The notes under the pieces: generated by a model | Told to the model about the DNA's origin: nothing | The model's database searches: none | The model's input: only the letters and a program-made list of their open reading frames with translations | Position numbers and translations under genes: made by a program | In this document: positions 13,814-22,867 of the stretch, one piece after another | Position numbering within the stretch: the first letter of the stretch is position 1 | Layout of the letters: the number at the start of each line of letters is the position of its first letter | NCBI RefSeq assembly: GCF_026125785.1 | Contig: NZ_JAHCKL010000001.1 | Span: forward strand, 66,949-130,948 | Reading direction: 5' to 3' | DNA from: Hydrogenophaga sp. | GTDB taxonomy: Bacteria > Pseudomonadota > Gammaproteobacteria > Burkholderiales > Burkholderiaceae_C | Length of the DNA: 64,000 bases

Positions 13814-14005
13814 TTGGCCACTCCCAACTACGGATACGAAAAGCGCCAGCGCGAGCTTGCCAAGAAGAAAAAGAAGGAAGAGAAGCTCAAGGCCAAGGCC
13901 GAGCGCCGCCACACCGAGGGGAACGAACAACCCGGTGGCGACGAGCAGGGCCCTGCCGATGATGCCGGAGCTCCGGCCGGTGACGGCGGCGGCGACGCGG
14001 ACTGA
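13814..14005 (+). CDS. Small Lys-rich conserved hypothetical protein
   Basis: A 63-residue frame starts at TTG 13814 with an AAAG-type purine stretch upstream. The N-terminal half (MATPNYGYEKRQRELAKKKKK) is a highly basic predicted helix; the C-terminal half is acidic and Gly/Asp-rich. I recognise the ATPNYGYEKRQ start from small proteins of Comamonadaceae, but no function is known to me. It stands alone between metC and the convergent LysR gene. The wider open frame upstream overlaps metC and is not used. Confidence 0.7.
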   Translation: MATPNYGYEKRQRELAKKKKKEEKLKAKAERRHTEGNEQPGGDEQGPADDAGAPAGDGGGDAD

Positions 14006-14011
14006 TGCGGT

Positions 14012-14926
14012 TCAGATCAGCCGCGCACTCGGCCCCATGATCTCCGCGATCACGCGGCGCAGCCACTGGTTGCCGGGGTCCAGGTGGTAGCGTTCGTGCC
14101 AGTGCAGCTTGACCAGGTAGCTGGGCAGCTTCACCGGATGCTCGAAGACCCTGATGTGGCCCGCGCGGGCCAGCAACTGGCCCACGGGGCGGTTGACGGT
14201 GGCCAGGAACTCGGAGTTGGCCACGATCGCGTCGATGCCCAGCAGATCGGGCACTTCCAGCGCGACCTGCCGTTTCACCTTGCGGGCGGCCAGCACTTCC
14301 TCTGCCCGCCGCAGGCCGGTGCCGCTGGCGGTCACCACCACATGGCGCTCGGCATCGTACGCGGCCAGTGAGAGCGTCTTGCGCACCCGGGGGTGGCGGC
14401 TGCTGGCGATGCAGACGAAGTCGCGCATCATCAGCCGCTGCTGGTAGACGCCCGCCGGCGGTTCGGGCACATAGCCCACGACCAGATCGACATCACCCGA
14501 CTCCAGGCCCTTGAGCGCGACATCGGTGATGCGCAGGATGGCCAGCGACACGTTGGGTGCATCCCGTTTGAGCCGTTCCAGCAGATGGGGGAGCACCACC
14601 GTCTGCGTGATGTCGGTCATGCAGACGCGGAAGTTGCGGTCCGATGCGGCCGGCTCGAAGGCTGGCCGCGTTCCCAGTGTCTGGTCGAGCAACTGCAACA
14701 CGCCGCGGATGGGCGTCACCAACTGCTGACCGTAAGGCGTGGGCTCCATGCCCGCCGAGGTGCGCACGAACAGCGGGTCGCCAAAATGCGCGCGCAGCTT
14801 GGCCAGTCCCAGGCTGATGCTGGGTTGGCTGATGCCCAGCTCATCGGCCGCGCGCGAGACGCTGCGGGTGCGGTAGACCTCGTGGAATACCTGCAGCAGG
14901 CGCATGTTGAGTTCGGTGGGTGACAT
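14012..14926 (-). CDS. LysR-family regulator of the P450 operon
   Basis: The 304-residue protein has an N-terminal winged helix-turn-helix at residues ~8-66 (SVSRAADELGISQPSISLGLAKLR) and a periplasmic-binding-like effector domain. It is transcribed away from the catabolic operon that begins at 15048, the classic LysR layout. It therefore most likely activates that operon in response to a substrate or CoA-ester intermediate. The sequence resembles LysR regulators of aromatic and terpenoid degradation, but the effector cannot be deduced. Confidence 0.92.
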   Translation of the reverse strand: MSPTELNMRLLQVFHEVYRTRSVSRAADELGISQPSISLGLAKLRAHFGDPLFVRTSAGMEPTPYGQQLVTPIRGVLQLLDQTLGTRPAFEPAASDRNFRVCMTDITQTVVLPHLLERLKRDAPNVSLAILRITDVALKGLESGDVDLVVGYVPEPPAGVYQQRLMMRDFVCIASSRHPRVRKTLSLAAYDAERHVVVTASGTGLRRAEEVLAARKVKRQVALEVPDLLGIDAIVANSEFLATVNRPVGQLLARAGHIRVFEHPVKLPSYLVKLHWHERYHLDPGNQWLRRVIAEIMGPSARLI

Positions 14927-14970
14927 GGCGATTTCCTGGGCGGGTGACCATTTTATTAAGAATTCTGATG

Positions 14971-14991
14971 GATGGTATTGGTATAGCCATC
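14971..14991. promoter_or_regulatory. Candidate LysR operator GATGG-N11-CCATC
   Basis: A perfect 5-bp inverted repeat with an 11-base spacer lies in the 121-base divergent intergenic region, 45 bases from the regulator start and 56 from the enoyl-CoA hydratase start. The spacing matches the T-N11-A rule of LysR sites. A separate AGAATTCT palindrome lies at 14959-14966. Confidence 0.5.
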
Positions 14992-15047
14992 TGGATCGAA
15001 TAGTCCTGTGAACCTACAGTCGCGGCCACGTCAAGGAGACAACAGAC

Positions 15048-15929
15048 ATGGCCAAGTGGATGCAATCGAACGACCATGTGTCGTTCTCGGTGGATGCGGG
15101 GGTCGCCACGGTGCGGCTGAACAGGCCCGAGCGGCGCAACGCGCTGTCCTTCGAGTTGCTCAAGGAGTACCGCAACGCCTTGCTGGAAGCGGACGACCTC
15201 AAGTCCGTGAGCGTGGTGGTGGTGGAAGGCGCTGGCAAGGACTTCTGCGCTGGCTACGACATGAAGGCCTCGTATGCGCGCTACGACGGCGAGTCCGCCG
15301 GCGGCGAAAACCCCTACCGCAGCGGCATCGCGTCCTACGACGACGACGCCTGGAAGCTCGAGCGCTACGGTGAAATGCTGCGCACGCCGTTCGATATTCA
15401 CAAGCCGGTGATCGCCAAGATCCACGGCAACTGCGTGGCCGGCGGTACCGATCTGGCGCTCTACTGCGACATGCTGATCGCCGCCGACGATGCACGCATC
15501 GGCTTTCCCGCCACGCGCGCCATGGGTTCGCCACCCAACCACATGTGGATCTACAACGTGGGCCCGCAATGGGCCAAGCGTTTCCTGCTGACCGGCGACG
15601 TCGTGCTGGGCAAGGACGCTGCCAAGCTGGGCCTGGTGCTCTCCAGCGCGCCGGCCGAGGAGCTGGATGCCGAGGTGGCCCGCCTGGCCAGCGGCATGGC
15701 TTCGCTGGACCCTGAACTGCTGGCCTGCAACAAGCGCATCGTGAATCTGGCGCTGGAGATCGGCGGCGCCACCGTGCTGCAGCGGCTCGCCGCAGAGATG
15801 GACGCCCGCGCCCATCTGACCCGCGCCAAGCGCGACTTCGATGCGGATGTGAAAGCGCTGGGCCTCAAGGGCGCATTCCAGAAGCGCGACAAGCCCTTCG
15901 GCACCGGCGTCGTCCGGCCGAGTTGGTGA
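15048..15929 (+). CDS. Enoyl-CoA hydratase/isomerase family protein
   Basis: The 293-residue crotonase has the oxyanion-hole segments EGAGKDFCAGYDMKAS (residues ~62-77) and HGNCVAGGTDLALYCDMLIAA (~125). The usual catalytic glutamates of mammalian hydratase are not clearly both present, so the exact reaction (hydration, isomerisation or hydrolysis) is open. It is the first gene of the LysR-controlled operon, with AAGGAG before its ATG. In this context it would hydrate an enoyl-CoA made by the two acyl-CoA dehydrogenases. Confidence 0.9.
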   Translation: MAKWMQSNDHVSFSVDAGVATVRLNRPERRNALSFELLKEYRNALLEADDLKSVSVVVVEGAGKDFCAGYDMKASYARYDGESAGGENPYRSGIASYDDDAWKLERYGEMLRTPFDIHKPVIAKIHGNCVAGGTDLALYCDMLIAADDARIGFPATRAMGSPPNHMWIYNVGPQWAKRFLLTGDVVLGKDAAKLGLVLSSAPAEELDAEVARLASGMASLDPELLACNKRIVNLALEIGGATVLQRLAAEMDARAHLTRAKRDFDADVKALGLKGAFQKRDKPFGTGVVRPSW

Positions 15930-15949
15930 TCCTTTCGAAAAACAGAACC

Positions 15950-17158
15950 ATGAACGACAGACATTCCGCCGCGCCCGGCGCGCTGGACGGCATCCGCGTG
16001 CTCGACCTCTCCCGTTTCATCGCGGGGCCTTACTGCGCCATGGTGCTCGGCGACATGGGCGCCGAAGTGCTCAAGATCGAGAAACCCGGTAGCGGCGACC
16101 CCGCGCGCGGCTACCAGCCGCAGATCGGTGGACGCAGCGCCTATTCGCTGATGTTCAACCGCAACAAGAAGGGGGTGGCGCTGGACCTGCGCAGCGAACA
16201 GGGCCTGGCGACCTTGCGCGCCCTGATCGAGAAGGCCGACGTGCTGGTGGAGAACTTCCGCCCCGGCACCATGGAGGAGATGGGTCTGGGCTGGGACGCC
16301 GTGCACCACCTCAACCCGCGCCTGGTCATGGTGCGCATCTCCGGATTTGGTCAGGATGGCCCTTGGGCGCATCTGCCGGCTTTCGACGGCATTGCGCAGG
16401 CCATGGGCGGCCTGATGGAACTCAACGGACCCGCGGACGGGCCACCCACCGTGTGCGGCACCTACCTGTGCGACTACGCATCGGGCATGTACGCCACCAT
16501 GGGCACGCTGGCCGCGTTGCGCGCGCGCGATGCGACCGGTCGGGGCCAGGTGGTGGATGTGGCGCTGCTGGACGCCGCCTCGTCCTTCCTGATGTCTGCG
16601 CTGCCGGAATACCACCGGCTTGGCCACGAGATGACCCGGCGCGGCAACCGCGACCGCTACTCGGCACCGACCAACGTCTACCGCGCCCGCGACGGTGCCT
16701 GGATCTACATCGTCTGCGGTGGCGCCGACTACTTCCCCCGCCTGCTGCGCGCCATGGGGCGCCCCGAACTGCAGCAGGACCCGCGCTTCGCCACCATCCA
16801 GTCGCGCCGGGATCACTGGGACGACAGCGAGGCCCTGGTGCGCGAATGGGCCGCCACGCTCGATGCCGAAAACGTGGTCGGCCTGCTGCGCGAGCACGAT
16901 GTGCCGTGCGGCAAGGTGGCGACCATTCCCGAAGTCGCCAACAACCCGCAACTGCACCACCGTGGCCAGATCGTGCGCATCGACGACCCCGTGTGCGGCG
17001 AGATCACCATGCAGGGCGTGACGATCCGGCTGTCTGAAACGCCGCTGACCATTCGCAGCCCCATGCCGGAAGTGGGGCAGCACACCGAAGAGGTGTTGCG
17101 CGCATGGCTGGACACCCAGCCGGGCGAGACGCCCGTCGCGCAGGGGGTGCTCGCATGA
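15950..17158 (+). CDS. Family III CoA-transferase (CaiB/BaiF)
   Basis: ATG 15950 gives 402 residues starting MNDRHSAAPGALDGIRVLDLSRFIAGPYCAM. Characteristic segments are GDMGAEVLKIEKPGSGDPAR, NRNKKGVALDL, LVENFRPGTMEEMG and the CDYASG region carrying the aspartate that forms the covalent intermediate. Such enzymes swap CoA between acids, here likely activating the carboxylic acid made by the downstream alcohol and aldehyde dehydrogenases. No acyl-CoA synthetase is present in the operon, so this is the only visible CoA-activation step. Its stop overlaps the next start (ATGA). Confidence 0.93.
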   Translation: MNDRHSAAPGALDGIRVLDLSRFIAGPYCAMVLGDMGAEVLKIEKPGSGDPARGYQPQIGGRSAYSLMFNRNKKGVALDLRSEQGLATLRALIEKADVLVENFRPGTMEEMGLGWDAVHHLNPRLVMVRISGFGQDGPWAHLPAFDGIAQAMGGLMELNGPADGPPTVCGTYLCDYASGMYATMGTLAALRARDATGRGQVVDVALLDAASSFLMSALPEYHRLGHEMTRRGNRDRYSAPTNVYRARDGAWIYIVCGGADYFPRLLRAMGRPELQQDPRFATIQSRRDHWDDSEALVREWAATLDAENVVGLLREHDVPCGKVATIPEVANNPQLHHRGQIVRIDDPVCGEITMQGVTIRLSETPLTIRSPMPEVGQHTEEVLRAWLDTQPGETPVAQGVLA

Positions 17159-18339
17159 ACCTGGACGACTTCAGGCTGGAGACGCGCGCCTGGCTCGAGG
17201 CCCATTGCCCACCCGAGATGCGCCAGCCGGTGGTGGACGATGAGCGTTGCTGGGGTGGCCGCAAGTGGGTGTTCCATTCCGAGGCGCAGCGTGTGTGGCT
17301 GCAGCGCATGGCCGAACGCGGCTGGGTCGCGCCGACCTGGCCGCGCGAATACGGGGGTGGCGGGCTCAGCCATGAAGAGGCCAAAGTGCTGCGCGAGGAA
17401 ATGGACGCGCTGCACTGTCGCCCGCCGATCGAGCGTGTCAGCCAGGGCCTGGGCCTGCTGGGACCGACCATCCTGAGGCTGGGCACGCCCGGCCAGAAGG
17501 CCGAGCACCTGCCCGGCATCGCGCGCGGCGAGATCCGCTGGTGCCAGGGCTATTCGGAGCCCAATGCCGGCTCCGACCTGGCGTCCATCCAGACCCGCGC
17601 CGTCGATGCGGGCGACCATTTCGTGGTCAACGGCCAGAAGATCTGGACCAGCCACGCCGACAAGTCCGACTGGATCTTCATGCTGGTGCGCACCGATGCG
17701 CATGCGCCCAAGCACCGGGGCATCAGCTTCCTGCTGGTGGACATGGCCACGCCGGGCATCCAGACGCGGCCCATCCAGTTGATCTCGGGCAAGTCGGCTT
17801 TTTGCGAGACCTTCTTCGACGACGTCATGGTGCCCAAGGAGAACCTGCTGGGCGAACTCAACCAGGGCTGGGAAGTTTCCCGCCTGCTGCTGGCCAACGA
17901 GCGCGGCTCGATCGCCGCCACGCGCAGCCTCGCCGCCGAACGTTCCCTGGGCCTGAGCGCCATGGACTGGGTGGGTGCCGGCGAGGGCGGCCGACTGTCC
18001 GACGCGGGCCTGCGCGAGGACATCGCGCGCTACGAGGTCGACATGCTGGCCTTCACGGCCGCCGCCGAACGCGCCGGTGACCTGGGTGCAGCCGGCCAGG
18101 CCGGCCCCGGCTGGCCGTCCATCCTCAAGCTGAGCTATGCGGAGTTGAACCAGAAGCGCCTGGAGCTGCTCATGGCGGCCGGCGGCACCGAACTGCTGGA
18201 GTGGGAGGGCGAGCGCACCCGGGATGGCGAGGAGTGCCGCGCCTGGCTGCGCAGCAAGGCCAACACCATCGAAGGCGGGTCCACCGAGATCCAGCTCAAC
18301 ATCATTGCCAAGCGCGTCCTGGACCTGCCAGGCGCCTGA
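17155..18339 (+). CDS. Acyl-CoA dehydrogenase, catalytic-type subunit
   Basis: ATG 17155 gives 394 residues of the FAD-dependent acyl-CoA dehydrogenase fold. It has the flavin-binding WCQGYSEPNAGSDLAS and WTSHADKSDW. A Glu stands at both positions where family members place the catalytic base: ANERGS in the middle domain and IEGGSTEIQ near the C-terminus. It is co-translated with the CoA-transferase before it and followed 14 bases later by a second, dissimilar acyl-CoA dehydrogenase. That pairing resembles heteromeric FadE enzymes of steroid or alicyclic acid degradation. Confidence 0.93.
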   Translation: MNLDDFRLETRAWLEAHCPPEMRQPVVDDERCWGGRKWVFHSEAQRVWLQRMAERGWVAPTWPREYGGGGLSHEEAKVLREEMDALHCRPPIERVSQGLGLLGPTILRLGTPGQKAEHLPGIARGEIRWCQGYSEPNAGSDLASIQTRAVDAGDHFVVNGQKIWTSHADKSDWIFMLVRTDAHAPKHRGISFLLVDMATPGIQTRPIQLISGKSAFCETFFDDVMVPKENLLGELNQGWEVSRLLLANERGSIAATRSLAAERSLGLSAMDWVGAGEGGRLSDAGLREDIARYEVDMLAFTAAAERAGDLGAAGQAGPGWPSILKLSYAELNQKRLELLMAAGGTELLEWEGERTRDGEECRAWLRSKANTIEGGSTEIQLNIIAKRVLDLPGA

Positions 18340-18353
18340 GGGAGAACAGACAG

Positions 18354-19493
18354 ATGCCACTCATGCTGGACGAGCAGCAGACCATGCTGCGGGAAAGCGT
18401 GCGCGACTTCCTCGCGCAGGAGGCGCCGGTATCGCACCTGCGCCAACTCCGTGACCAGCGCCACGCGGACGGCCTTTCGCTGCCGCTGTGGCGGCAGTTC
18501 GGCTACATGGGCTATGCGGGCACGCTGCTGCCCGAGTCGCAGGGCGGCCTCGCCCTGGGGCATGCCGATGCGGCCATCATCATGGAAGAACTGGGCCGTC
18601 ACCTGACGCCGTCACCGTTCTGGTCGACGGCGGTGCTCGGGGTCACCGCCCTGCGGGCGGGCAACCGTGAGGCACAGCAGCATGTGCACCTGCCCGGCAT
18701 GGGCACGGGCGAGACGGTGGCCGCGCTGGCGCTGGAAGAGCGCGCCAAGCACGACCCTGCCGGGGTGAGCCTGCAGGCGCGCCGCCAGGGGCACCACTTC
18801 CTGCTCGACGGCACCAAAACCTTCGTGGTCAATGGGCACATTGCCGACGTGCTGATCGTGGTGGCGCGCACCGGAGCGGCCACCAGCGGTACCGACGGGC
18901 TGACCCTGTTCCTGGTCGATCCCAAGGCCCCTGGCGTGCGCATCGAACGCAGCTGGATGGTGGACAGCCACAACGCGGCGCGTGTGCACTTCGAGCAGGT
19001 CAGCGTCGCCGAAGAAGCGGTGCTGGGCGAAGTCGACCAGGGCTGGCGCGTGCTGGAACCGGTGCTGCTGGCCGGCCGCGCGGCGGTGGCGGCCGAACTC
19101 GTGGGCCTGGGCGACGAGGTGTTCAACCGCACGCTGGGCTATCTGCGCGAGCGGGTGCAGTTCGGCCGGCGCATCGGTGAATTCCAGGCGTTGCAGCACC
19201 GCGCGGCCCGCGTGTACGCGCAACTCGAACTGGCGCGCGCAGCCGCCATGAAAGCGGCCTGGGCGCTGGATCAGCAGGACGCGCATCGGTCGCTGTGGGT
19301 GTCGGTGGCCAAGGCCAAGGCCGGCTGCGCCGCCACGCTGGCGGTGCAGGAGGCGGTGCAGATGCACGGCGGCATGGGCGTGACGGAGGAACTCGATATC
19401 GGCCTCTTCATGAAACGCGCCCGCGTGCTGGACGAAACCCTGGGCGACCACCGTTTCCATGCGCACCAGGTGGCGCTGCACCACGGTTACTGA
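18354..19493 (+). CDS. Acyl-CoA dehydrogenase, partner-type subunit
   Basis: ATG 18354, preceded by a GGGAGA ribosome binding site, gives 379 residues starting MPLMLDEQQTMLRESVRDFL. The fold is clear (RERVQFGRRIGEFQALQHRAA, QMHGGMGVTEE). Neither usual catalytic glutamate is present: the C-terminal region reads VLDETLGDHRFH and the middle-domain segment reads LLAGRAAVAAEL. This is what the non-catalytic, FAD-binding half of alpha2-beta2 acyl-CoA dehydrogenases looks like, so it probably works with the preceding gene product. Confidence 0.9.
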   Translation: MPLMLDEQQTMLRESVRDFLAQEAPVSHLRQLRDQRHADGLSLPLWRQFGYMGYAGTLLPESQGGLALGHADAAIIMEELGRHLTPSPFWSTAVLGVTALRAGNREAQQHVHLPGMGTGETVAALALEERAKHDPAGVSLQARRQGHHFLLDGTKTFVVNGHIADVLIVVARTGAATSGTDGLTLFLVDPKAPGVRIERSWMVDSHNAARVHFEQVSVAEEAVLGEVDQGWRVLEPVLLAGRAAVAAELVGLGDEVFNRTLGYLRERVQFGRRIGEFQALQHRAARVYAQLELARAAAMKAAWALDQQDAHRSLWVSVAKAKAGCAATLAVQEAVQMHGGMGVTEELDIGLFMKRARVLDETLGDHRFHAHQVALHHGY

Positions 19494-19503
19494 GGAGGCC
19501 AGA

Positions 19504-20625
19504 GTGACAAGCCCCCTGCAGATTCAGGCCGCGCTGCGCCGGGACACTGGCGGGCCGCTGGCCATCGAGACCGTGACGCTGGAGCCCCCGCGCGTCGGTG
19601 AGGTGCTGGTCCGTGTGGTGGCCACCGGCATCTGCCATACCGATGTGGCGGTGCGCGATGGCGAAATGCCCATGCCCGCGCCGGGCATTCTCGGACACGA
19701 AGGCGCGGGCGTCGTCGTGGCCGCTGGAGGCGACAGCGCATTCAAGGCAGGTGATCCGGTCATCATGTCCTTCGCGCACTGCGGACAGTGCCGCGCCTGC
19801 CTGCTCGGCAGGCCCTCGGACTGCACCCGTTTCTTCGCGCTCAACTTCAACGGGCATCGGCCCGACGGTTCGTGCTGCCATTCGCAGGCGGGCCAACGCA
19901 TCTTCGGTCACTTCTTCGGTCAATCCTCCTTCGCCACGCACGCCCTGGTGGATGAGCGCTACCTGGTGCCGGTACCGGCGGACCTGCCGCTGGAGAGCCT
20001 GGGGCCTTTGGGTTGCGGCATCCAGACCGGCGCGGGCGCGGTGCTGCAGTGGATGAAACCCGTCTGGGGCAGTTCGCTGGCGGTGTTCGGACTGGGCGCG
20101 GTTGGCATGTCCGCCCTGATGGCCGCGAAGCTCCAGGGCTGCGACCCGCTGATCGCCGTGGACGTCCAGCCGGCGCGCCTGGCGCTGGCCCTCGAGCTGG
20201 GCGCGACGCACGTGCTCGATGCGCGCAGCGGGGATGTCACGGAGCAGATCCGGGCGCTGACCGGCGGCCTGGGGGCCGACCATGTGGTCGAGGCGATAGG
20301 CAACCCCAAGCACGTCAATGGCTGCCTGGCCGCGGTGCGTTCGCGCGGCAGCGTCGCGCTGCTCGGCGCCCCGCGCGCGGGCGAGACGGTGGCGCTGGAT
20401 TCGATCACGCTGATGCGCGGCCTGACGATCAAGTCGGTGGTGGAAGGTGACGCGGTGCCGCGTGTCTTCATTCCCGAGCTGCTCCGCCTGCACCGCGCCG
20501 GGCGCTTCCCGTTCGAGAAACTGCTGCGCTTCTACGACTTTTCGCAGATCAACGAAGCCATCGACGCGATGAACCGCGGCGAAGTCATCAAGCCGGTGCT
20601 GCGCATGCCTGGAGGTGCGGCATGA
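19504..20625 (+). CDS. Zn-dependent aryl/allylic alcohol dehydrogenase
   Basis: GTG 19504 after GAGGCCAGA gives 373 residues of the medium-chain dehydrogenase family. The catalytic zinc ligands are in GICHTD and GHEGAG, with the third Cys in LGCGIQTG. The structural zinc site is C-x2-C-x2-C-x7-C (CGQCRACLLGRPSDC). GLGAVG binds NAD. It is closest in appearance to benzyl alcohol (XylB) and geraniol (GeoA) dehydrogenases. In this operon it would oxidise the alcohol made by the P450 to an aldehyde. Its stop overlaps the next ATG. Confidence 0.92.
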   Translation: MTSPLQIQAALRRDTGGPLAIETVTLEPPRVGEVLVRVVATGICHTDVAVRDGEMPMPAPGILGHEGAGVVVAAGGDSAFKAGDPVIMSFAHCGQCRACLLGRPSDCTRFFALNFNGHRPDGSCCHSQAGQRIFGHFFGQSSFATHALVDERYLVPVPADLPLESLGPLGCGIQTGAGAVLQWMKPVWGSSLAVFGLGAVGMSALMAAKLQGCDPLIAVDVQPARLALALELGATHVLDARSGDVTEQIRALTGGLGADHVVEAIGNPKHVNGCLAAVRSRGSVALLGAPRAGETVALDSITLMRGLTIKSVVEGDAVPRVFIPELLRLHRAGRFPFEKLLRFYDFSQINEAIDAMNRGEVIKPVLRMPGGAA

Positions 20626-21584
20626 GTGACCGCCTGTCCCTCAGAGTGGTGCGACGAGAGCCGCTGGCCGGACGCATCGTGGCCCTGACCTTGGCGAGTG
20701 CCGACGGCAACGCCCTGCCGCCTTTCGAGGCAGGGGCGCACATCGACGTCCTCACGCCTTCGGGCCACACGCGCCAGTATTCGTTGTGCAACGCACCGGA
20801 CACCGCTACGCAGGTGTATCGCATCGCGGTGCAGGAGGAGGCCGAGTCCCGCGGCGGCTCGCGGGCCATGTGCCGCGACGTGCGAGAGGGCGACCTGCTG
20901 GAGGTGGGTGCGCCGCGCAACCTCTTTCCGCTCGCGCCGGGTACGCGGCGTGCCATTCTTCTGGCCGGCGGCATAGGCATCACGCCCCTGCTGGCCATGG
21001 CCCATGCCTTGCACCAGGCCGGGATCGACTTCGTGCTGCACCACGCCTGCCGCAGCCGCCCAGCGGGCGCGTTCGTCGAAGAACTGCTCGCTGCATCTTT
21101 CGCGGAGCGTGTGCGCCTGCATTTTGACGATGAGGGTCCGGCGCTGGATCTCGCGGGCGTGCTTGCGGACCCCTGCGACGGGGACCATCTCTATGTATGC
21201 GGCCCGAGCGGCTTCATCCAGTGGGCGCTTGACACGGCGCGGCAACTGCACTGGCCGGATGGCCAGGTGCACCGGGAGTTCTTCGCGCCTGCGGAGCCCG
21301 CCGTTGTCGCCGCGGACGGGGCCTTCGAGGTCGAACTCGCGGTCAGCGGGAAAGTGCTGCAGGTGCCGGCCGACCGCAGCATCGCCTCGGTCCTTCTGGC
21401 GCACGGCGTGCCGCTGGCCATGTCCTGCGAGCAGGGGGTCTGCGGCACCTGCGTGACCACGCTGCTGGCTGGCGAGGCCGATCACCGCGACAGCTACCTC
21501 ACCGATGCCGATCGCGAACGCGGCGACACCATCCTGCCCTGCTGCTCGCGCGCGCGCAGTGCTCGGCTGGTGCTGGACCTCTAG
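20622..21584 (+). CDS. Phthalate dioxygenase reductase-type electron transfer protein
   Basis: The 320-residue protein has the three-domain PDR order. A flavin-binding barrel carries RQYSLCN (residues ~53-59), the flavin-phosphate motif. The NAD domain carries LLAGGIGITPLLAMA (~108). A C-terminal plant-type 2Fe-2S domain has ligands in CEQGVCGTC and a later Cys. Such proteins feed electrons from NADH to Rieske oxygenases. No Rieske gene is in this operon; a P450 follows after 26 bases, so it is the likely P450 redox partner. A separate ferredoxin gene is absent here. Confidence 0.93.
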   Translation: MSDRLSLRVVRREPLAGRIVALTLASADGNALPPFEAGAHIDVLTPSGHTRQYSLCNAPDTATQVYRIAVQEEAESRGGSRAMCRDVREGDLLEVGAPRNLFPLAPGTRRAILLAGGIGITPLLAMAHALHQAGIDFVLHHACRSRPAGAFVEELLAASFAERVRLHFDDEGPALDLAGVLADPCDGDHLYVCGPSGFIQWALDTARQLHWPDGQVHREFFAPAEPAVVAADGAFEVELAVSGKVLQVPADRSIASVLLAHGVPLAMSCEQGVCGTCVTTLLAGEADHRDSYLTDADRERGDTILPCCSRARSARLVLDL

Positions 21585-21610
21585 ACGACCCAACAACCAG
21601 GAAACCTGCC

Positions 21611-22864
21611 ATGAGCCTTGACAACTTCGACGACAACCTGGTGGCGAGCCACGCGATCTTCACGCAGGATCCGGCGGCGCAACAGGTGTTCGAGCCCCTG
21701 CGCCGCTCGGACCCGCTGCACTACACCGTGACCGACAGCCATCCGCCGTTCTGGGCCGTGACCACCCAGAAAGACATCATGGAAATCGGCCGGCGCAACG
21801 ACATGTTCCTCAACGCGCCGATGTCCTTTCTGCTGTCCAACGAGGAGCTGGCGCGCCGGCAGGCGGAAACCGGCGGCAAGGCCTATCTGCGCGCCCTCAC
21901 GCACATGGACGAGCCCGACCACAAGCTGTACCGCAGCGTCACCCAGAGCTGGTTCATGCCGGCCAATCTCAAGCGCCTGGAGGCGACCATCCAGCAAGTC
22001 GTCTCCAACCTGCTGGACCGCATGCAGGCCATGGACGGCGAGTGCGACTTCGCGGACGACATCGCGCCCTGGCTGCCGTTGCAGGTCATCATGGGGCTGC
22101 TGGGCATACCGCAGGAAGATCACGCCTACCTGCTCAAGCTCACCCAGCATCTGCTGGCCCCGCAGGATCCGGACCAGAAGCGCGAAAACGCCGCGACAGG
22201 CGTGTCGGTGATGGCCCAGGTGGTCGCCGACTACCAGACCTTCTTCCGCGAGGTGGTGGCGGACCGCCGCGCCCGCCCCACCGACGACCTGTCCTCGGTG
22301 ATCGCCAACATGCGCATTGGCGACCAGCCCGCGCCGGAGCTGGAGACCATCTCGTATTTCGTCACCCTGGCCACCGCCGGCCACGACACCACCTACGCCA
22401 CTCTGGCCGGAGGCCTGCTGGAGCTCACGCGCCACCCCGAGCAGTTCGAGCGTCTGCGCGCGGACCCCGCGCTGGCGGCCAGTGCCGCCGAGGAGATGTT
22501 CCGCTGGGTCAGCCCCATCAAGCATTTCGTGCGCACCGCCAATGCCGACGTCACGCTGCGCGACAAGCAGATACGGGCTGGCGACCGCCTGATGCTGTGC
22601 TACCCCTCTGCCAACCGCGATGAGGATGTGTTCGAGGACCCGGGTGCGTTTCGCATCGACCGCACGCCCAACCGCCACCTGGCCTTCGGCTCAGGCGTGC
22701 ACTCCTGCCTGGGGCAGCACCTGGCGCGCATGGAGGTGCGCACCTTTTTCCGCGAGTTCGTGCGCCGCGTCGAGCACATCGAACTCACCGGGCCGTTCGC
22801 GTACGTGGCCAGCAACCGCGCCTCGGGTCCGAAGCGCATGCCGGTGCGCTACCGCTTCTTCTGA
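21611..22864 (+). CDS. Cytochrome P450
   Basis: The 417-residue soluble class P450 has the I-helix AGHDTT (256-261) and ExxR in EEMFR (E295, R298). The haem-binding loop FGSGVHSCLG has Cys366 as the thiolate ligand. There is no membrane anchor and no fused reductase. It resembles bacterial CYPs of terpenoid catabolism (CYP108/CYP111-like) by eye. Downstream alcohol and aldehyde dehydrogenases and beta-oxidation genes suggest hydroxylation of a methyl or alicyclic carbon on a growth substrate. The substrate is unknown. Start ATG 21611 has an AGGAAA site. Confidence 0.94.
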   Translation: MSLDNFDDNLVASHAIFTQDPAAQQVFEPLRRSDPLHYTVTDSHPPFWAVTTQKDIMEIGRRNDMFLNAPMSFLLSNEELARRQAETGGKAYLRALTHMDEPDHKLYRSVTQSWFMPANLKRLEATIQQVVSNLLDRMQAMDGECDFADDIAPWLPLQVIMGLLGIPQEDHAYLLKLTQHLLAPQDPDQKRENAATGVSVMAQVVADYQTFFREVVADRRARPTDDLSSVIANMRIGDQPAPELETISYFVTLATAGHDTTYATLAGGLLELTRHPEQFERLRADPALAASAAEEMFRWVSPIKHFVRTANADVTLRDKQIRAGDRLMLCYPSANRDEDVFEDPGAFRIDRTPNRHLAFGSGVHSCLGQHLARMEVRTFFREFVRRVEHIELTGPFAYVASNRASGPKRMPVRYRFF

Positions 22865-22867
22865 AGG

